NCBI GenBank assembly: GCA_009809945.1
Contig: WTPW01001269.1
Location: 1 to 64,000 of the forward strand
From: Gigaspora margarita
Lineage: Eukaryota > Glomeromycota > Glomeromycetes > Diversisporales > Gigasporaceae
DNA: 64,000 nt
Direction of reading: 5' to 3'
The position numbers and the translations under genes are program-made. This document shows, in pieces, positions 10,405-21,763 of the stretch. Every line of letters begins with the position of its first letter. The stretch's first letter is position 1. The notes below the pieces were generated by a model. It worked only from the letters and a program-made list of their open reading frames with translations, made no database searches and had not been told where the DNA came from.

Positions 10405-13400
10405 ATGCATAGTATTGGCCCCGTTTTATATTCCATTCGTGCTGACGATGATGGAGATTGTTTTATTCTTAAACTTGATGAAACCAATAACTGGCAAATT
10501 GACAATGGACCTGTTCATTCTCCATCGTATCAATATTTTAAATCGGCAATTTTAAAACGTAAAATAACGAATTTTAAAGGGATTATTATTACTAATCTTT
10601 CCAATGGCGAGTTCGAAGATCTGAAAAGTATAAAGCTTTTGAATTGGAATTCTACAGAGAAAACGGTGATCGAAAGAATTTCTAGTATTTTTAAGAATAT
10701 TCCGGAACAACCAATTAATAAGATTTCTGAATCTTACATCAAGCTTTTAATCAAAGATAAGCAACTTTGGCTTAGTGTTAACGAGAAAGGTGAACTAGTT
10801 CCTTCCGATATGCCTACTTTATTTCGGATATCCAATGAATCATTTCCGGATCAAATTGCATATCGAATATCTATTTGTAACTTCGACTTTATTGTCAAAT
10901 TTGAGTGGGTAGCTAAGAATAAATACGATGAATTTTATCTGGTGGATTTAAATACGGGGAAAGATCTTTATTACGCATTTGAAGAATCAACACTGTTACC
11001 ACATTTGAAAAAGCAATCTACCAAAGAACGTGCGCTGTTATTTAACTTTTCAAAGGACAACTCTACAAATCAATCAGTAGAAATTAAAAAAAGTGGAAAT
11101 ACTTTACGCAGTTTCTTGATAGAACTTGGAGAACAGAATACACACGCGAGCTTGACAATTATGAACGCGCTTAATTACATTATAAGAGCTTGCAATGTTA
11201 AGAAAGTGTTCAAATCTTTTATATATACATGCCTACAACTTCAAGCTAATTTAGATTCTGAAATTGAATGGGAAATCACCAAGTATAATCTATTTAATAT
11301 AAAAAATGCCATCATCAAACTAGAAAAATCAGAGCTTCCAAAACTTCATTCATATTTTCCTTTTTACGAGCATGCAACAGACATGCAAGTTATTATTAAA
11401 AATTCACAACTTGATGATTTGAAAATAGAGATTAGTTTAAACTTGAATAATAATGGATCAACGAGTTGCTGTTCATGGGATCCAGATATATTAGATATAT
11501 TTCAAACAAAATCTGTTTATGACTATCTATTGAATGCAAATGTCCCACAACATGAATGGAAAGATCTTACACTTGGTTATTTGAGCTTATTAATAATGCC
11601 TCCGTTGAAAGCAGTGCCTGAATATTTAAAAATTCCTTTGCCATTCTTATCAGGTATTTCATTGTTGGATCAAAAAATTAATAAAGAAATTTCGGATATC
11701 AACTTTGAAATTGGTCCTACTGGTGCTAGGTTGATTCAAGCAGAACTATTTTTGGATACACTAACAGAAAATGAGGTTAAATTTGATGGCATCCAAATTT
11801 CACAATTGAGTGACATTAAAATTACAATTATTAACTCTGACGTTGTTAATGGTGATCTAAATATAGCCCTTGAGGCTTGTGCAAATATCAAAGATAATAT
11901 CGTAAAGATATTAACTAAAAATGAAAACGACCAATTCTTAGCAGCGAAATTTAACACTGACACGACTCTCGCCAATATTGCGATAGTTTTAAATGTTGAC
12001 GAAAAAGTATACAATGAACTTAAGGTTCCTTTATATGACATACCCTTGGATAACTTTCTAATAGACGTTAATCCGGAATTTAATTTATTATTTTGTCCAG
12101 TAACTAAGCCCCCAACTATGAATTTTAGGCTTAAAAGTATAAACATATTTGCGAATAATTTCCCTAAAATGGAGAAATTTATGCCTCCTCAATTTTATCA
12201 AACTTTAAATCTAACAAATATATCTATTGATATATCTGTATGTGATCCATTGGATATAGAAAATACAATGATTGGTTTAAATATCAAATCTAATCTTTTA
12301 ACCACTGACAACAAAAAGCTTCTTGCAAACCTATCCTATCATCCTATTAAAAGCATAGAACAACATATGTTGATGTCAATCAAACCTCAGGACACATATG
12401 ATAATGATAATCCACTAAACTTGAAAGAAATGTTAAAGGCCATCGGTTTATATGATACCATCGAAAAGATTAATGAAGTCGCACCAATGTTATGGCATCA
12501 TGTGAAAGTTTTAGAATCTGTAGAATTTCAATATCTTGTCTTGCAAATTAAATTGAATGAGCAAAACAATGCTTATGAAATTGGTGATTTCAATCTTGGT
12601 ATTTTGATTCCAAGGTTTATAATCAAAAAGGATGTTATTGAAATTAGAAATGCAATCTTAGATTTAGGATATAATGGTATACAATGGTCAGGAAATATAC
12701 AAGGTGCGACGGAAATAATTGGAAAAGATGGAAAGTATAGTTGTCTTATCGATTACTTGTCGCCAACAAAGGAGCAGCTCGGAAATTTATTAATTAAAAA
12801 TCTTAACAAATGTTTTACCTTAAAAGAAATTATTCAAATTCTTGAACTTGATAAACTTGAAAGTATTTCCACAATACCCATTCTTGAAAAACTTTTCGAA
12901 TCCTCAGAAATTAATATTAATCTAATTAATTCGGATCATTACGATTTTATTATTCAAGATTTATTGGTCATTTTTCGAACAGATAAACTTGAGTTAAAGC
13001 CTTTAATTATCGGTCAATCAGATAAACTTGAAATGAAACCTTTAATCATCAATCAATCAGAAGTAAATATTTCCTATTTTCCACCAAAAAACAATACAGA
13101 TTCTGCAATGTGGAAATTTAGCATTCGAGGGAATATCGATAACATGACTGCGACATTAAATTATAATAATGAAAAACATAAAATTGAGGCTACTTTAATT
13201 CCTGATATAAGTAAGAAACTTGAAGATATTATAGAATTACTTGTAGAAAAGCCCGAATTTTCGGATAATTCGATGTATTATGAGATATGTGATTCAGAAG
13301 TCGCAAACATTGAATTAATCTTTAATATTGATGAGGATAATATGTATATCGAATATTTTTCAACTGAATTAATGAAAACATTATCATATGACAAATTCTT

Positions 13401-16400
13401 TCTTGATAATTTATTATTTATATATGAAGAAATGATTCATAACGATAATCCCAATAAAGAAACTCCACCTCGCAAAAAATACACATTAGAATCTATTATT
13501 TCTCGTAAGAAAGATATTCATAAAGTTAGTGCAAAAATGAAAATAGATTGCTCCAAAGACATCGCGGAAGCCTCCATTACTTCAGTCCAAAATTCACTTT
13601 CATTATCAAACATATTTAAATTTGTAGTAGGATTTCAATATAATTTATCAGATATATTACCAAAGTTATCGAACCTACCAGATTTTGACAATATTGAGAT
13701 TACTGAAACATATTCTATAAAAATTTTAATAAAACCATTCAAAATAATTGAATTCAATATATCCGCAGAGAAAAAAGATGCTTATGATATCTTCAATATA
13801 CCCGCAGAGAAAGAAGATGCTTATGATATCTTCAATATATCCGCAGAGAAAGAAGATATCTTGGAAACACCTTCAATACGTTTGCAACCTATCGGAATAT
13901 CATTTAATTATGTGTATGATCTCGATAGAAAAAAAGAGAAATTTGAAGGGACATTTTATGGAACATTTCTCTTAAATGATGGTACAAACCTCAGATTAAA
14001 ATTTGCAAGTTCAAAAACTAATGGTGAAGATGTATTTATTGCAAGCATGCAAATTATTAACGATGAAAGCGCTGTCTATTTTTCAAGCTTTATTGATACG
14101 TTGCTAGGTGGTGGAAACGAATGGTCAAATCAAACACCTGAGGAAATGAGGTCACCTAAATTGATCGTAGAAAATCATTTAAAACCGATAGTGTTTGATC
14201 AACCAGAATTAATCTTATCAACTGACGCGGAAGTTTATCTTTACATTAACCTTACTGAGAAATCTGTTGCATTATATGCAACAATAAATTCGATCGGAAA
14301 TGCCTTGCTTTTAGTTAAAAAGCTGAATAGAAATCCATCAGAGGATATAATGGAATCTCTTTCAAATAATAGTAAATTAGGATACTTATTAACATTAAAA
14401 ACACCAAATGATTTCAAATTTGAAGAATTCTTTAATCACGATATTGCTTCTAACATTGATACAATACTGCCTTTAACACAAGGCAATATTGTGCTTGTTT
14501 CATATCAAGACGTAACATTTGAGTCAGTTAAAAAGGATTTAAATGGCAAAATTAAGGAACTTAACAATATTTTAAACCCGGATGATGAAGATAAGAAACC
14601 GATTAAATTTGAAGATATTCTTTCAATTAAATTACCAGATCGAAAAGACATCTACAAACCAACATTAATACAGGGAGCAAATATATATGCATGTTTAGAT
14701 TATACCAAAGGTCATTCTATTTTATTAGAAAATTTTAGTTTAATATCGAACTTAGTTTCAATTTCACCAAAAATATTGGTTGAATTATCCTTAGGAACTG
14801 ATTCATTATTATCTAATAGTGAATTTAGAGCATCGATTGAAAATTTAGAACTAGATGGTGGTTTAAATTTCGAAGAAATTTCATTTTCATATATACCAAA
14901 TGATAAAAAATTTGATCCTAAATTAATTTTCTCTGGAAATTTGAAATTTGAAAAACTTCTTAGTACGAAGTTTGATATCAAAGGAAGTTTAAATGTCAGT
15001 GAAGAAGAATCGACATTTGAAGTGGAATCATTGTCACAATCTATTGAAAACCCATTTGGTAAAATGAGTGGAATATGTATTAAAGAAATTGTATTTAAAA
15101 TGAAATTTAAATATGGAAACAATATGGCATTTAGCAGAAAGGTACAAAGTATATATTCTTTAAAAGGCAAAGTTGGTTTTCATTCAGAAAATCCGAATAT
15201 TGAAACAATTTTAGAAGGAAATATTCTATTTGTAAATGGAATACCACGTGTTTGCAGTGTAAACATTGACCAAAAAATTCAATTAATACATTTACTAGCT
15301 ACAATTTTTTCTGAGAAATATCTAGAAGAAACAAATCTTATGTGGCCTAAAGATTTTCCAGATATTGCTTTTAATGACGGAGAAATATATTATGCTTCCA
15401 TTCCTACAGACTACCCGGAAGACAGTGTAATGATTAACAATAAAGTTTATGATAAAGGATATAATATTAATTCGCATATAGATTTCTTTGGAATAGTCAA
15501 TCCTTTAATCACCGCTCAAATTAATAATGGAATAAAAATTAAAGTGACTGAGAATTCAGAAATAAATTTGGGGTATATCAAAATCAGTATAAATAATTTA
15601 ATAGTAGAATTAAATGTCAAAAATTACAGCATTGGTATTAATGGATGTCTCAAATTATTTGGCATGGACCCTGCTGAATTTCACTTAAATTATAAAAATA
15701 AAACACAACGTTTTGAAGGAGAAATTGAAATAAAGGGTTCTTTACTTGGAGTAGATAATCCAAAGATCATAGGATATTGGTCTAAAATGAATAAATTTGT
15801 TATAACTGAATGGCCAAGCTTTTGTAAATTAATTTGGACGACAGCGGAATTAGCTAAATTTATTGTAGAAGCTTCAAGTGGTTTATGTGGAAGTATTTCT
15901 GATCTTAAGTTGAATGAAAATTTTGAAGGCCATTTTAATATTAATTTAAAGCAACATGAAACTCAAAATGATACTTTAGTTTCATTTTTAATTGAAGGAA
16001 AATATTTATTAAGAATAACAGGAGGGAAAGAAGAGTCAACAGATATTGCAGAAATTGATATTCCTTCAATTCAGTTTGATATTAAATATCCAATATGTGA
16101 TGATAATATACCGATATGTTTATTAGAATATTTTGAAAATGAATTATTAAAAAATGTTGTGAAATCTTTACAAAATTTATTAAAAGATTCCGAAAAATTT
16201 GCAAAGTTTTTAGATGGTTTGGCAATTATTACTTTGATTAAATTGAGTGAATCTGCTTTAAAAGGATTTGTATGTTTCGCCGGAAATGAAATCAACAAAT
16301 TGGCAAAAGATACATTAGAAGCAATGAAGAACTGTGCCAAAAATATTTTAGCAAATAAACAACCTAAAAATAAGAAGCTTATAGAAGAGGACGTTATACC

Positions 16401-18861
16401 AGTTGAAGAAGCATTAATGTTAAGTGATTCAGTAAGTTTGGCTGGTCCACTACTCGCAATAACTGGAGAATGGATTGCATATTTTATTTTTGCTATCAAT
16501 TTAGTATTAGTATTAAAAAATCTCTTTGGTGACCAATCTGAAGAAGAAAAAGAAATTAAAAAAGGAAAAGGAGAAATGGAAGGATTTGAAAAAAGAATAA
16601 AAAATGCTGTAGAAAGATTTTTAAATTTGGATTATTTAATTCCAGGTGTGGAATTTTATTCAGATATCTCCTTAAAAATCAAATGGAATATTCCTAAAAA
16701 TGCAGAAAATGATAAATCAGCCGGAGAAATTCGTTATAAATTGCGCATCATTATTATTGAAAATGAAATAATAGAAAAGGATATTATTGTTGGGAAAAAA
16801 GAAATAGAAAGTGATAAATCAGATCATAAAAGATTATCACATGTGTTTGAAAACGATTTATTAATGAAATGTAAAAATGTTTCAGTTACAATAACAGCAG
16901 TGCTTCAACATGGCAATCTAAACTATACAGGATTGCAATCAAAAGAAGCAAAAATCGAGCATACACCTAAATTGTATCCTCCAGCCAAGTTGAAGTCTAT
17001 ATATAATGCGCATACTAAAATTCTCACAACAGAAATAGTTTCAGATGACAATGATACTAAACAATACTACTGCGAACTAATCAATACTAATGTTAGTAAT
17101 TATGATAACAATGATGATAATAAAAGTATATTTTATCATGAAGTTATTAAAATACGCACTTTAAAAAGTACTTTATTGACAATAAATTTTAAAGAAAATT
17201 TAATAACTGGACCTGGTGGTGAATATAAAATACGAGCATTAGCAATGTCTCCCAACTTGAAAAAGAGTGAATTTAAATATGCTGATGAAGTAATATCACG
17301 ATTGCATCCTCCCATATCTGTAGAGTTTAACCGTACTTATGATGTTAATAATAATGAAGAGTACCTTAAAATAACAGTAAAAGATATACCAGACCAACAA
17401 CAATTGCATGGATATACATACCAAATTATAAATGATAAGGATATTATTTATTCTTTGCCAACTGATAAAGTATCAATAAGTCTGCCAGATTTAAGACTAG
17501 ATGTAATAAGAAACATTACAAAAAAACTTACCGCTGAGCACTATATTCACTTAAAAAAAGTTGCAAATGAGGAATACAATTGGATGGACTCGAGTTATAT
17601 ATCATCTACTAAATCCTTTAAATTTTTATCTCATGTGAATAATATCAAAGGATTTTATAATAAAAATAATAATATATTGAACTTTTACTGGGATCCAGTT
17701 GAAAATGCTTCGCAATATTTAGTAACTTTATTTGCTCTTGGTCAACATTTGAAACAGATTGATAAAATTCCAAAAACCTTCATTGAATACGACATGCAGG
17801 AATTTGATGAACAATTAAAGAATTCTGACAATTCAATCATTACATACATTTGTACAATTCAGGCAGTAAATGGTAAAGAATTTTTTGATGGACCAGTAAA
17901 TCCTATTAATGAAGGCTTTATACAACTTCCAAGACCCACAAATGTTAACATGGAAAAAACTTTAAATAAACTTCATGTATATTATACACCAATTACACTT
18001 TCAGATGATTTGAAAAAGGACTTTAAAGGATACAAGATTAATTTGTATAATATACAATCTTCAAATGAACATTTAGTAGCTGAATCATCTTTAATTGAAG
18101 ATGTCACTTCGAATTATTATGATTTTCCTCTTGATGATATTAAATTTAAAGAAAATGGAATTTACAGAGCTAAAGTATATGCTATTTCATCAAATGACCA
18201 AATAATAAGTAGTTTTCCAGGAAACTCAATTAAAACTATGAAACGTTTATTACCTCCAAATAATATACAAATATCAGTTAAAACAAATGAATCTGATATA
18301 CATATGATAATTTCATGCGGTTTTGATCCAGAAATCAAAGCATATGTATTAGGCGTTGTAAATAAAGAAACAAATAAATTTATAAGCAAATTTAAAGAAC
18401 CAACAAATGATTCTCCAATGGTTCAACAAGAACTATCACTTGCTGAAATACGTAAAATACATAATTCACCAAAATTTGCAAAATTTCATGCTTTTGCCCA
18501 ATCAATTGGAGACAAAGATGAATTTGACAGCATTATTGTAAACTCAATTACTGTAGTTACTCAATTTGAGGCGCCTAAAGATATATCACTCGTGCTTGAA
18601 AATAATGAATTCTTGGTATCCTATTTCGCACCAACTGAAGGTTTTTATGAGGCTCAAGTTGTAGATGATAATAATCGCGATAAAAGTTTTGGAGTAATAA
18701 AGAATAAATCTTCTGTGGGGAAGGATATAATTATTATCCAAATTGCAGACCTGGAAGAGAATATGAAATACATTGCTCGTGTAAAGAAGATTGTACATGA
18801 TAAGGATCCTACTAAATATATGCCCAGTATTTGGCAATTTTCAAATGTAATTACAATATAA
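10405..18861 (+). CDS. Giant intronless 2818-residue protein, FN3-like C-terminus, unknown function
   Basis: One uninterrupted frame of 8.46 kb, in a neighbourhood where other genes have 3-5 exons. Residues 10-80 resemble a metallo-beta-lactamase fold opening: a GDC (17-19) followed by a hydrophobic strand, a DNG (33-35), a helix, then IIITNLSNGEFEDL (60-72) where zinc-binding members have THxHxDH. The zinc histidines are gone. Residues ~100-1900 are long, beta-rich and repetitive in feel, with NPFGKM- and NP-type turns but no domain I can name. Residues ~2013-2041 are hydrophobic (one possible membrane helix), followed by a Lys/Glu-rich stretch. From ~2190 about six modules start at ~105-residue spacing (2190, 2301, 2412, 2507, 2616, 2721), each opening with a Pro-containing strand; the third has W-x-P...Y-x-V, as in fibronectin type III. 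No clear signal peptide. Function is not assigned; general resemblance to large uncharacterised beta-rich bacterial/fungal proteins (such as DUF6603-type) is only an impression. Confidence 0.85.
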   Translation: MHSIGPVLYSIRADDDGDCFILKLDETNNWQIDNGPVHSPSYQYFKSAILKRKITNFKGIIITNLSNGEFEDLKSIKLLNWNSTEKTVIERISSIFKNIPEQPINKISESYIKLLIKDKQLWLSVNEKGELVPSDMPTLFRISNESFPDQIAYRISICNFDFIVKFEWVAKNKYDEFYLVDLNTGKDLYYAFEESTLLPHLKKQSTKERALLFNFSKDNSTNQSVEIKKSGNTLRSFLIELGEQNTHASLTIMNALNYIIRACNVKKVFKSFIYTCLQLQANLDSEIEWEITKYNLFNIKNAIIKLEKSELPKLHSYFPFYEHATDMQVIIKNSQLDDLKIEISLNLNNNGSTSCCSWDPDILDIFQTKSVYDYLLNANVPQHEWKDLTLGYLSLLIMPPLKAVPEYLKIPLPFLSGISLLDQKINKEISDINFEIGPTGARLIQAELFLDTLTENEVKFDGIQISQLSDIKITIINSDVVNGDLNIALEACANIKDNIVKILTKNENDQFLAAKFNTDTTLANIAIVLNVDEKVYNELKVPLYDIPLDNFLIDVNPEFNLLFCPVTKPPTMNFRLKSINIFANNFPKMEKFMPPQFYQTLNLTNISIDISVCDPLDIENTMIGLNIKSNLLTTDNKKLLANLSYHPIKSIEQHMLMSIKPQDTYDNDNPLNLKEMLKAIGLYDTIEKINEVAPMLWHHVKVLESVEFQYLVLQIKLNEQNNAYEIGDFNLGILIPRFIIKKDVIEIRNAILDLGYNGIQWSGNIQGATEIIGKDGKYSCLIDYLSPTKEQLGNLLIKNLNKCFTLKEIIQILELDKLESISTIPILEKLFESSEININLINSDHYDFIIQDLLVIFRTDKLELKPLIIGQSDKLEMKPLIINQSEVNISYFPPKNNTDSAMWKFSIRGNIDNMTATLNYNNEKHKIEATLIPDISKKLEDIIELLVEKPEFSDNSMYYEICDSEVANIELIFNIDEDNMYIEYFSTELMKTLSYDKFFLDNLLFIYEEMIHNDNPNKETPPRKKYTLESIISRKKDIHKVSAKMKIDCSKDIAEASITSVQNSLSLSNIFKFVVGFQYNLSDILPKLSNLPDFDNIEITETYSIKILIKPFKIIEFNISAEKKDAYDIFNIPAEKEDAYDIFNISAEKEDILETPSIRLQPIGISFNYVYDLDRKKEKFEGTFYGTFLLNDGTNLRLKFASSKTNGEDVFIASMQIINDESAVYFSSFIDTLLGGGNEWSNQTPEEMRSPKLIVENHLKPIVFDQPELILSTDAEVYLYINLTEKSVALYATINSIGNALLLVKKLNRNPSEDIMESLSNNSKLGYLLTLKTPNDFKFEEFFNHDIASNIDTILPLTQGNIVLVSYQDVTFESVKKDLNGKIKELNNILNPDDEDKKPIKFEDILSIKLPDRKDIYKPTLIQGANIYACLDYTKGHSILLENFSLISNLVSISPKILVELSLGTDSLLSNSEFRASIENLELDGGLNFEEISFSYIPNDKKFDPKLIFSGNLKFEKLLSTKFDIKGSLNVSEEESTFEVESLSQSIENPFGKMSGICIKEIVFKMKFKYGNNMAFSRKVQSIYSLKGKVGFHSENPNIETILEGNILFVNGIPRVCSVNIDQKIQLIHLLATIFSEKYLEETNLMWPKDFPDIAFNDGEIYYASIPTDYPEDSVMINNKVYDKGYNINSHIDFFGIVNPLITAQINNGIKIKVTENSEINLGYIKISINNLIVELNVKNYSIGINGCLKLFGMDPAEFHLNYKNKTQRFEGEIEIKGSLLGVDNPKIIGYWSKMNKFVITEWPSFCKLIWTTAELAKFIVEASSGLCGSISDLKLNENFEGHFNINLKQHETQNDTLVSFLIEGKYLLRITGGKEESTDIAEIDIPSIQFDIKYPICDDNIPICLLEYFENELLKNVVKSLQNLLKDSEKFAKFLDGLAIITLIKLSESALKGFVCFAGNEINKLAKDTLEAMKNCAKNILANKQPKNKKLIEEDVIPVEEALMLSDSVSLAGPLLAITGEWIAYFIFAINLVLVLKNLFGDQSEEEKEIKKGKGEMEGFEKRIKNAVERFLNLDYLIPGVEFYSDISLKIKWNIPKNAENDKSAGEIRYKLRIIIIENEIIEKDIIVGKKEIESDKSDHKRLSHVFENDLLMKCKNVSVTITAVLQHGNLNYTGLQSKEAKIEHTPKLYPPAKLKSIYNAHTKILTTEIVSDDNDTKQYYCELINTNVSNYDNNDDNKSIFYHEVIKIRTLKSTLLTINFKENLITGPGGEYKIRALAMSPNLKKSEFKYADEVISRLHPPISVEFNRTYDVNNNEEYLKITVKDIPDQQQLHGYTYQIINDKDIIYSLPTDKVSISLPDLRLDVIRNITKKLTAEHYIHLKKVANEEYNWMDSSYISSTKSFKFLSHVNNIKGFYNKNNNILNFYWDPVENASQYLVTLFALGQHLKQIDKIPKTFIEYDMQEFDEQLKNSDNSIITYICTIQAVNGKEFFDGPVNPINEGFIQLPRPTNVNMEKTLNKLHVYYTPITLSDDLKKDFKGYKINLYNIQSSNEHLVAESSLIEDVTSNYYDFPLDDIKFKENGIYRAKVYAISSNDQIISSFPGNSIKTMKRLLPPNNIQISVKTNESDIHMIISCGFDPEIKAYVLGVVNKETNKFISKFKEPTNDSPMVQQELSLAEIRKIHNSPKFAKFHAFAQSIGDKDEFDSIIVNSITVVTQFEAPKDISLVLENNEFLVSYFAPTEGFYEAQVVDDNNRDKSFGVIKNKSSVGKDIIIIQIADLEENMKYIARVKKIVHDKDPTKYMPSIWQFSNVITI
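12982..13059 (+). repeat. 39-bp tandem repeat in the giant ORF (2 copies)
   Basis: Two in-frame 39-bp units encode DKLELKPLIIGQS and DKLEMKPLIINQS (residues 860-885). The DNA copies differ at several synonymous positions, so this is not very recent. Confidence 0.75.
13753..13860 (+). repeat. 39-bp tandem repeat in the giant ORF (2.7 copies)
   Basis: In-frame 39-bp units encode FNISAEKKDAYDI, FNIPAEKEDAYDI and a partial FNISAEKED. The copies are almost identical in DNA, so the expansion is recent. The unit length (13 codons) equals that of the unrelated repeat at 12982. Confidence 0.8.
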
Positions 18862-20093
18862 TATTAAAACTTCTATTAACATTTCGTTTCTTCAAATACT
18901 GATTTTAATTCAAATATATAACAAATTTCCGTTTTTTTTTGTTGGCAATTCTATTTGAACGCGAGTGTAATGTACACGGGTTAACCCAAAATTTCGATTA
19001 TGAAACCACTTTTGGGTTTCTAACGAAAAAATTTCTTGCGAAATTTTGGTATAAATTTTACCTCGCATCAATCCCAAATCTACCCTTACCCTAACCATGA
19101 GCAAGAATTAATTTTTTGCTTTAAAAGTTGGTTTGATTTGGAAGTTACACGAATTTGCATAATAAACTAATACCCGTACAGTAATGTTCTTTTTTTTCTT
19201 TTTTGACGCTTAATTTATTGAAATAATTTAAGTAATGTTGTTTTTTCTTATTTTTATTCGAATAAATTTATTCAGATTTTATATAATTTATAACTAGTGT
19301 TTATTAGTATTTATTAAAGATTATATATGTTTCAAATTTAAACTTTTATTCACTCGATTAATTTAAAATATTTACAAATTATAAATATTTTAATTAAAAA
19401 TAAGTATAATAAAACGAAATTTGTAAAAAAAATATTCTATGCCTAACTTACAATTATACTATTTAAATTTATAAACTATTATTCAATATTTCAATTTTGT
19501 TAGTTGTATCTTTCTTAATACTATCATAATTAGCTACTATTTTATTTTGTTGCATTGATCTTTTTTCTCGCTTTCTAGCCAAGTTAAGAATAACCCCTTT
19601 CTATATTAAAATTGTTAAATAGTCCATAAGCTTAAATTTAATATTCTCTTTTATATATAATTACTAATATAAGAAGTAGATAAATCAGATAAATTATAAA
19701 CCACACTTATATAAATAGCCATTATAATATAATATGAAGTTTATGGAAAGCACGCCAATCATTTAAATATGATTTCATGAAATTATTTTATGATCAAGAC
19801 CAACAAATTGAATGGAAGTGCGGATGGTATATTAGTGTAAGCACCGATTCTATGGCAAAGAGATAGTAGTTATTTGATTATAACTATTAAATTTATAAAC
19901 AAAATAATAGTTGTAATTACATATTAATTAAAAATATATTTTTTTATAATGATGCCATTTCCAATGATTTGCAGCAAATTTTATTGATTTTAAAGATTAC
20001 GGACTGAAAAAGAAAAGAACAAGACTAATATATAAAAAAACCCTTCAGGATTTGGGCAATTACTATAAGATAATTACACACCAAGTAGCATTG
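18862..20093. other. Intergenic, no gene seen
   Basis: AT-rich DNA with no supported coding region. The frame at 18910-19104 (minus) contains a telomere-like TTACCCTAACC run and no recognisable domain. Confidence 0.5.
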
Positions 20094-20101
20094 GAACCTG
20101 T

Positions 20102-21491
20102 TAGTGTTTCGGGCGAAATTATATATTTCGCCCAGGCGAAATTTCCGAAATAGGGCGAAATATGTTTCGCCCCAAAGACCTCAAATCCGATAATTCCGAA
20201 ACTGGCGAAACTGGCGAAATGTCCGAAACTTGGCGAAATGTCCGAAACCTGGCGAAATGTCCGAAAATTGGCGAAACCGAAACCTGGCGAAAGTTCCGAA
20301 ATCTAATATTAAAAATTTTATTGGAAAAAACACCTAGAGCGTAGTGAAACGGAGTATGAGTTCAATTCGGGGGATGGTGTACGAAATATTCACTTATCCG
20401 AAATATCATATATCAGTAACATGTGAATAGCGATAACGATAAATTATCATTTAGATAATTTTTGCAAATCCTAATGCTAATAACTTATCTAATATTTATT
20501 TAGTGATGGGCAATTTGCAGTTTTTCCAAAAATCCCGCGCGTGATTCGCGGGATTATTCACCGGAAATCTGTAAATTTCGGCGGAATTATGGTATAGGCT
20601 CCGAATTATCCCACGCATCACATGATCGATAACGCGCGGGATGACAGTATTGTGTAGTTATCTAATCAGGAAGATTTATTGATAGATCCTACAATAATTT
20701 TTCTTATAAGGCCACGCAAAGTTAATTCTCGTTTTGCATAACCTGGGGTTTCAAAATTCCGGTCGGCGGGGGGGGGGGTTTAAAAAAAAATCAACTTTGC
20801 GTGGTCTAAATTCATTCATGTTACATCTAAGGTAATGCAAAGTTGATACTTCGGTTTGCATAACATGGAATCAGAAAATTTTGATTTTTTTTTTATTGGC
20901 CCTATCGGGTAATTCCGGAAAAGTCAGGTCATCATCGGGTGACACCGGAGAAAAAATTAAATGGCAAAAATGGAATAATTAATAGGAATTTAAAAAAAAA
21001 ATTTTTTTTGGAAAAATTGAGTGACGGGTTATGCAAAACGGTTCTTTAATGCTGAAATAAATTGAGTTAAAGGATTAAAATACTGGAAATTTTAAATAAA
21101 TGTTTTAAAGTATATAAATTGTTATTTTACCTAGTATTATTTCTTCGTACTGTATGTATACTTCATATATTACTATGTTTTTGCAAGCAAATTTGCCTAT
21201 TCACTGTATTAAGAGATAGAGAATACCAAATGTAGTAATTACAAATTAAATTATGAATTTATAATTCTGCGTACAAGAAAAATAATAGGACAATAGAATT
21301 CAAAAAAANAAAAAAAAAAAAAAAATCGAAAAAGTTTCGGAGATTTCGCCATTTCGGTTTCGCCAGGTTTCGGAGGTTTCACCAGGTTTCGGAAGTTTCG
21401 CCCATTTCGGAAATTTCGGATTTATTTCGCCTTTGGGAGAATTTCGGTTTCGCCTTTCGGATTTTGAAAATGGATTTCGCCCGAAACACTA
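20102..21491. mobile_element. Non-autonomous hAT-like element, 1.39 kb, 8-bp duplication
   Basis: A perfect 18-bp terminal inverted repeat TAGTGTTTCGGGCGAAAT is bordered by the 8-bp direct repeat GAACCTGT (20094-20101 and 21492-21499). The first ~200 bp and last ~190 bp are dense arrays of GGCGAAA and TCCGAAA(C) motifs in inverted orientation. The TAGNG end, 8-bp duplication and subterminal motif arrays fit the hAT superfamily. The interior holds other repeat debris, including a TAGTGATGGGCAA-type end near 20504 and repeated ACGCAAAGTT/AACTTTGCGT blocks at 20710-20850, but no transposase. The frame at 20162-20344 is just translated motif array. Confidence 0.85.
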
Positions 21492-21763
21492 GAACCTGTA
21501 AGAACAAAATATATACAAATCATAGCCATATGTTCCATTTAGATCTGTAATGCTCAACTGACATACTTTCCGCTTTAAATTTTACACATATAGAAATAAA
21601 TTAATTTTCGATTAAAGCTCATAAATATCCTGTTATCATAATGAACTTGAAAAATATAGATTAAACTTTTTGATGATTAAGTCGATAATTAATGAGATCA
21701 CAATTAGAAGCATGTAATTAATATTTATCAATACAGAATAATTTTTGCTGGTATTGTTTGAAC

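Noticed and set aside
13748-13975. 75-residue frame with repeated SIYPQRKKMLMI
   Set aside because: Out-of-frame reading of the 39-bp tandem repeat in the giant ORF.
11736-18837. Minus-strand and alternate-frame ORFs within the giant gene
   Set aside because: They are shadows of one uninterrupted 2818-codon frame and have no domain signatures.
20162-20344. 60-residue frame with repeated ETGETG and NVRNLAKCPK-like phrases
   Set aside because: It is the GGCGAAA/TCCGAAA array of a transposable element read in one frame, not a gene.
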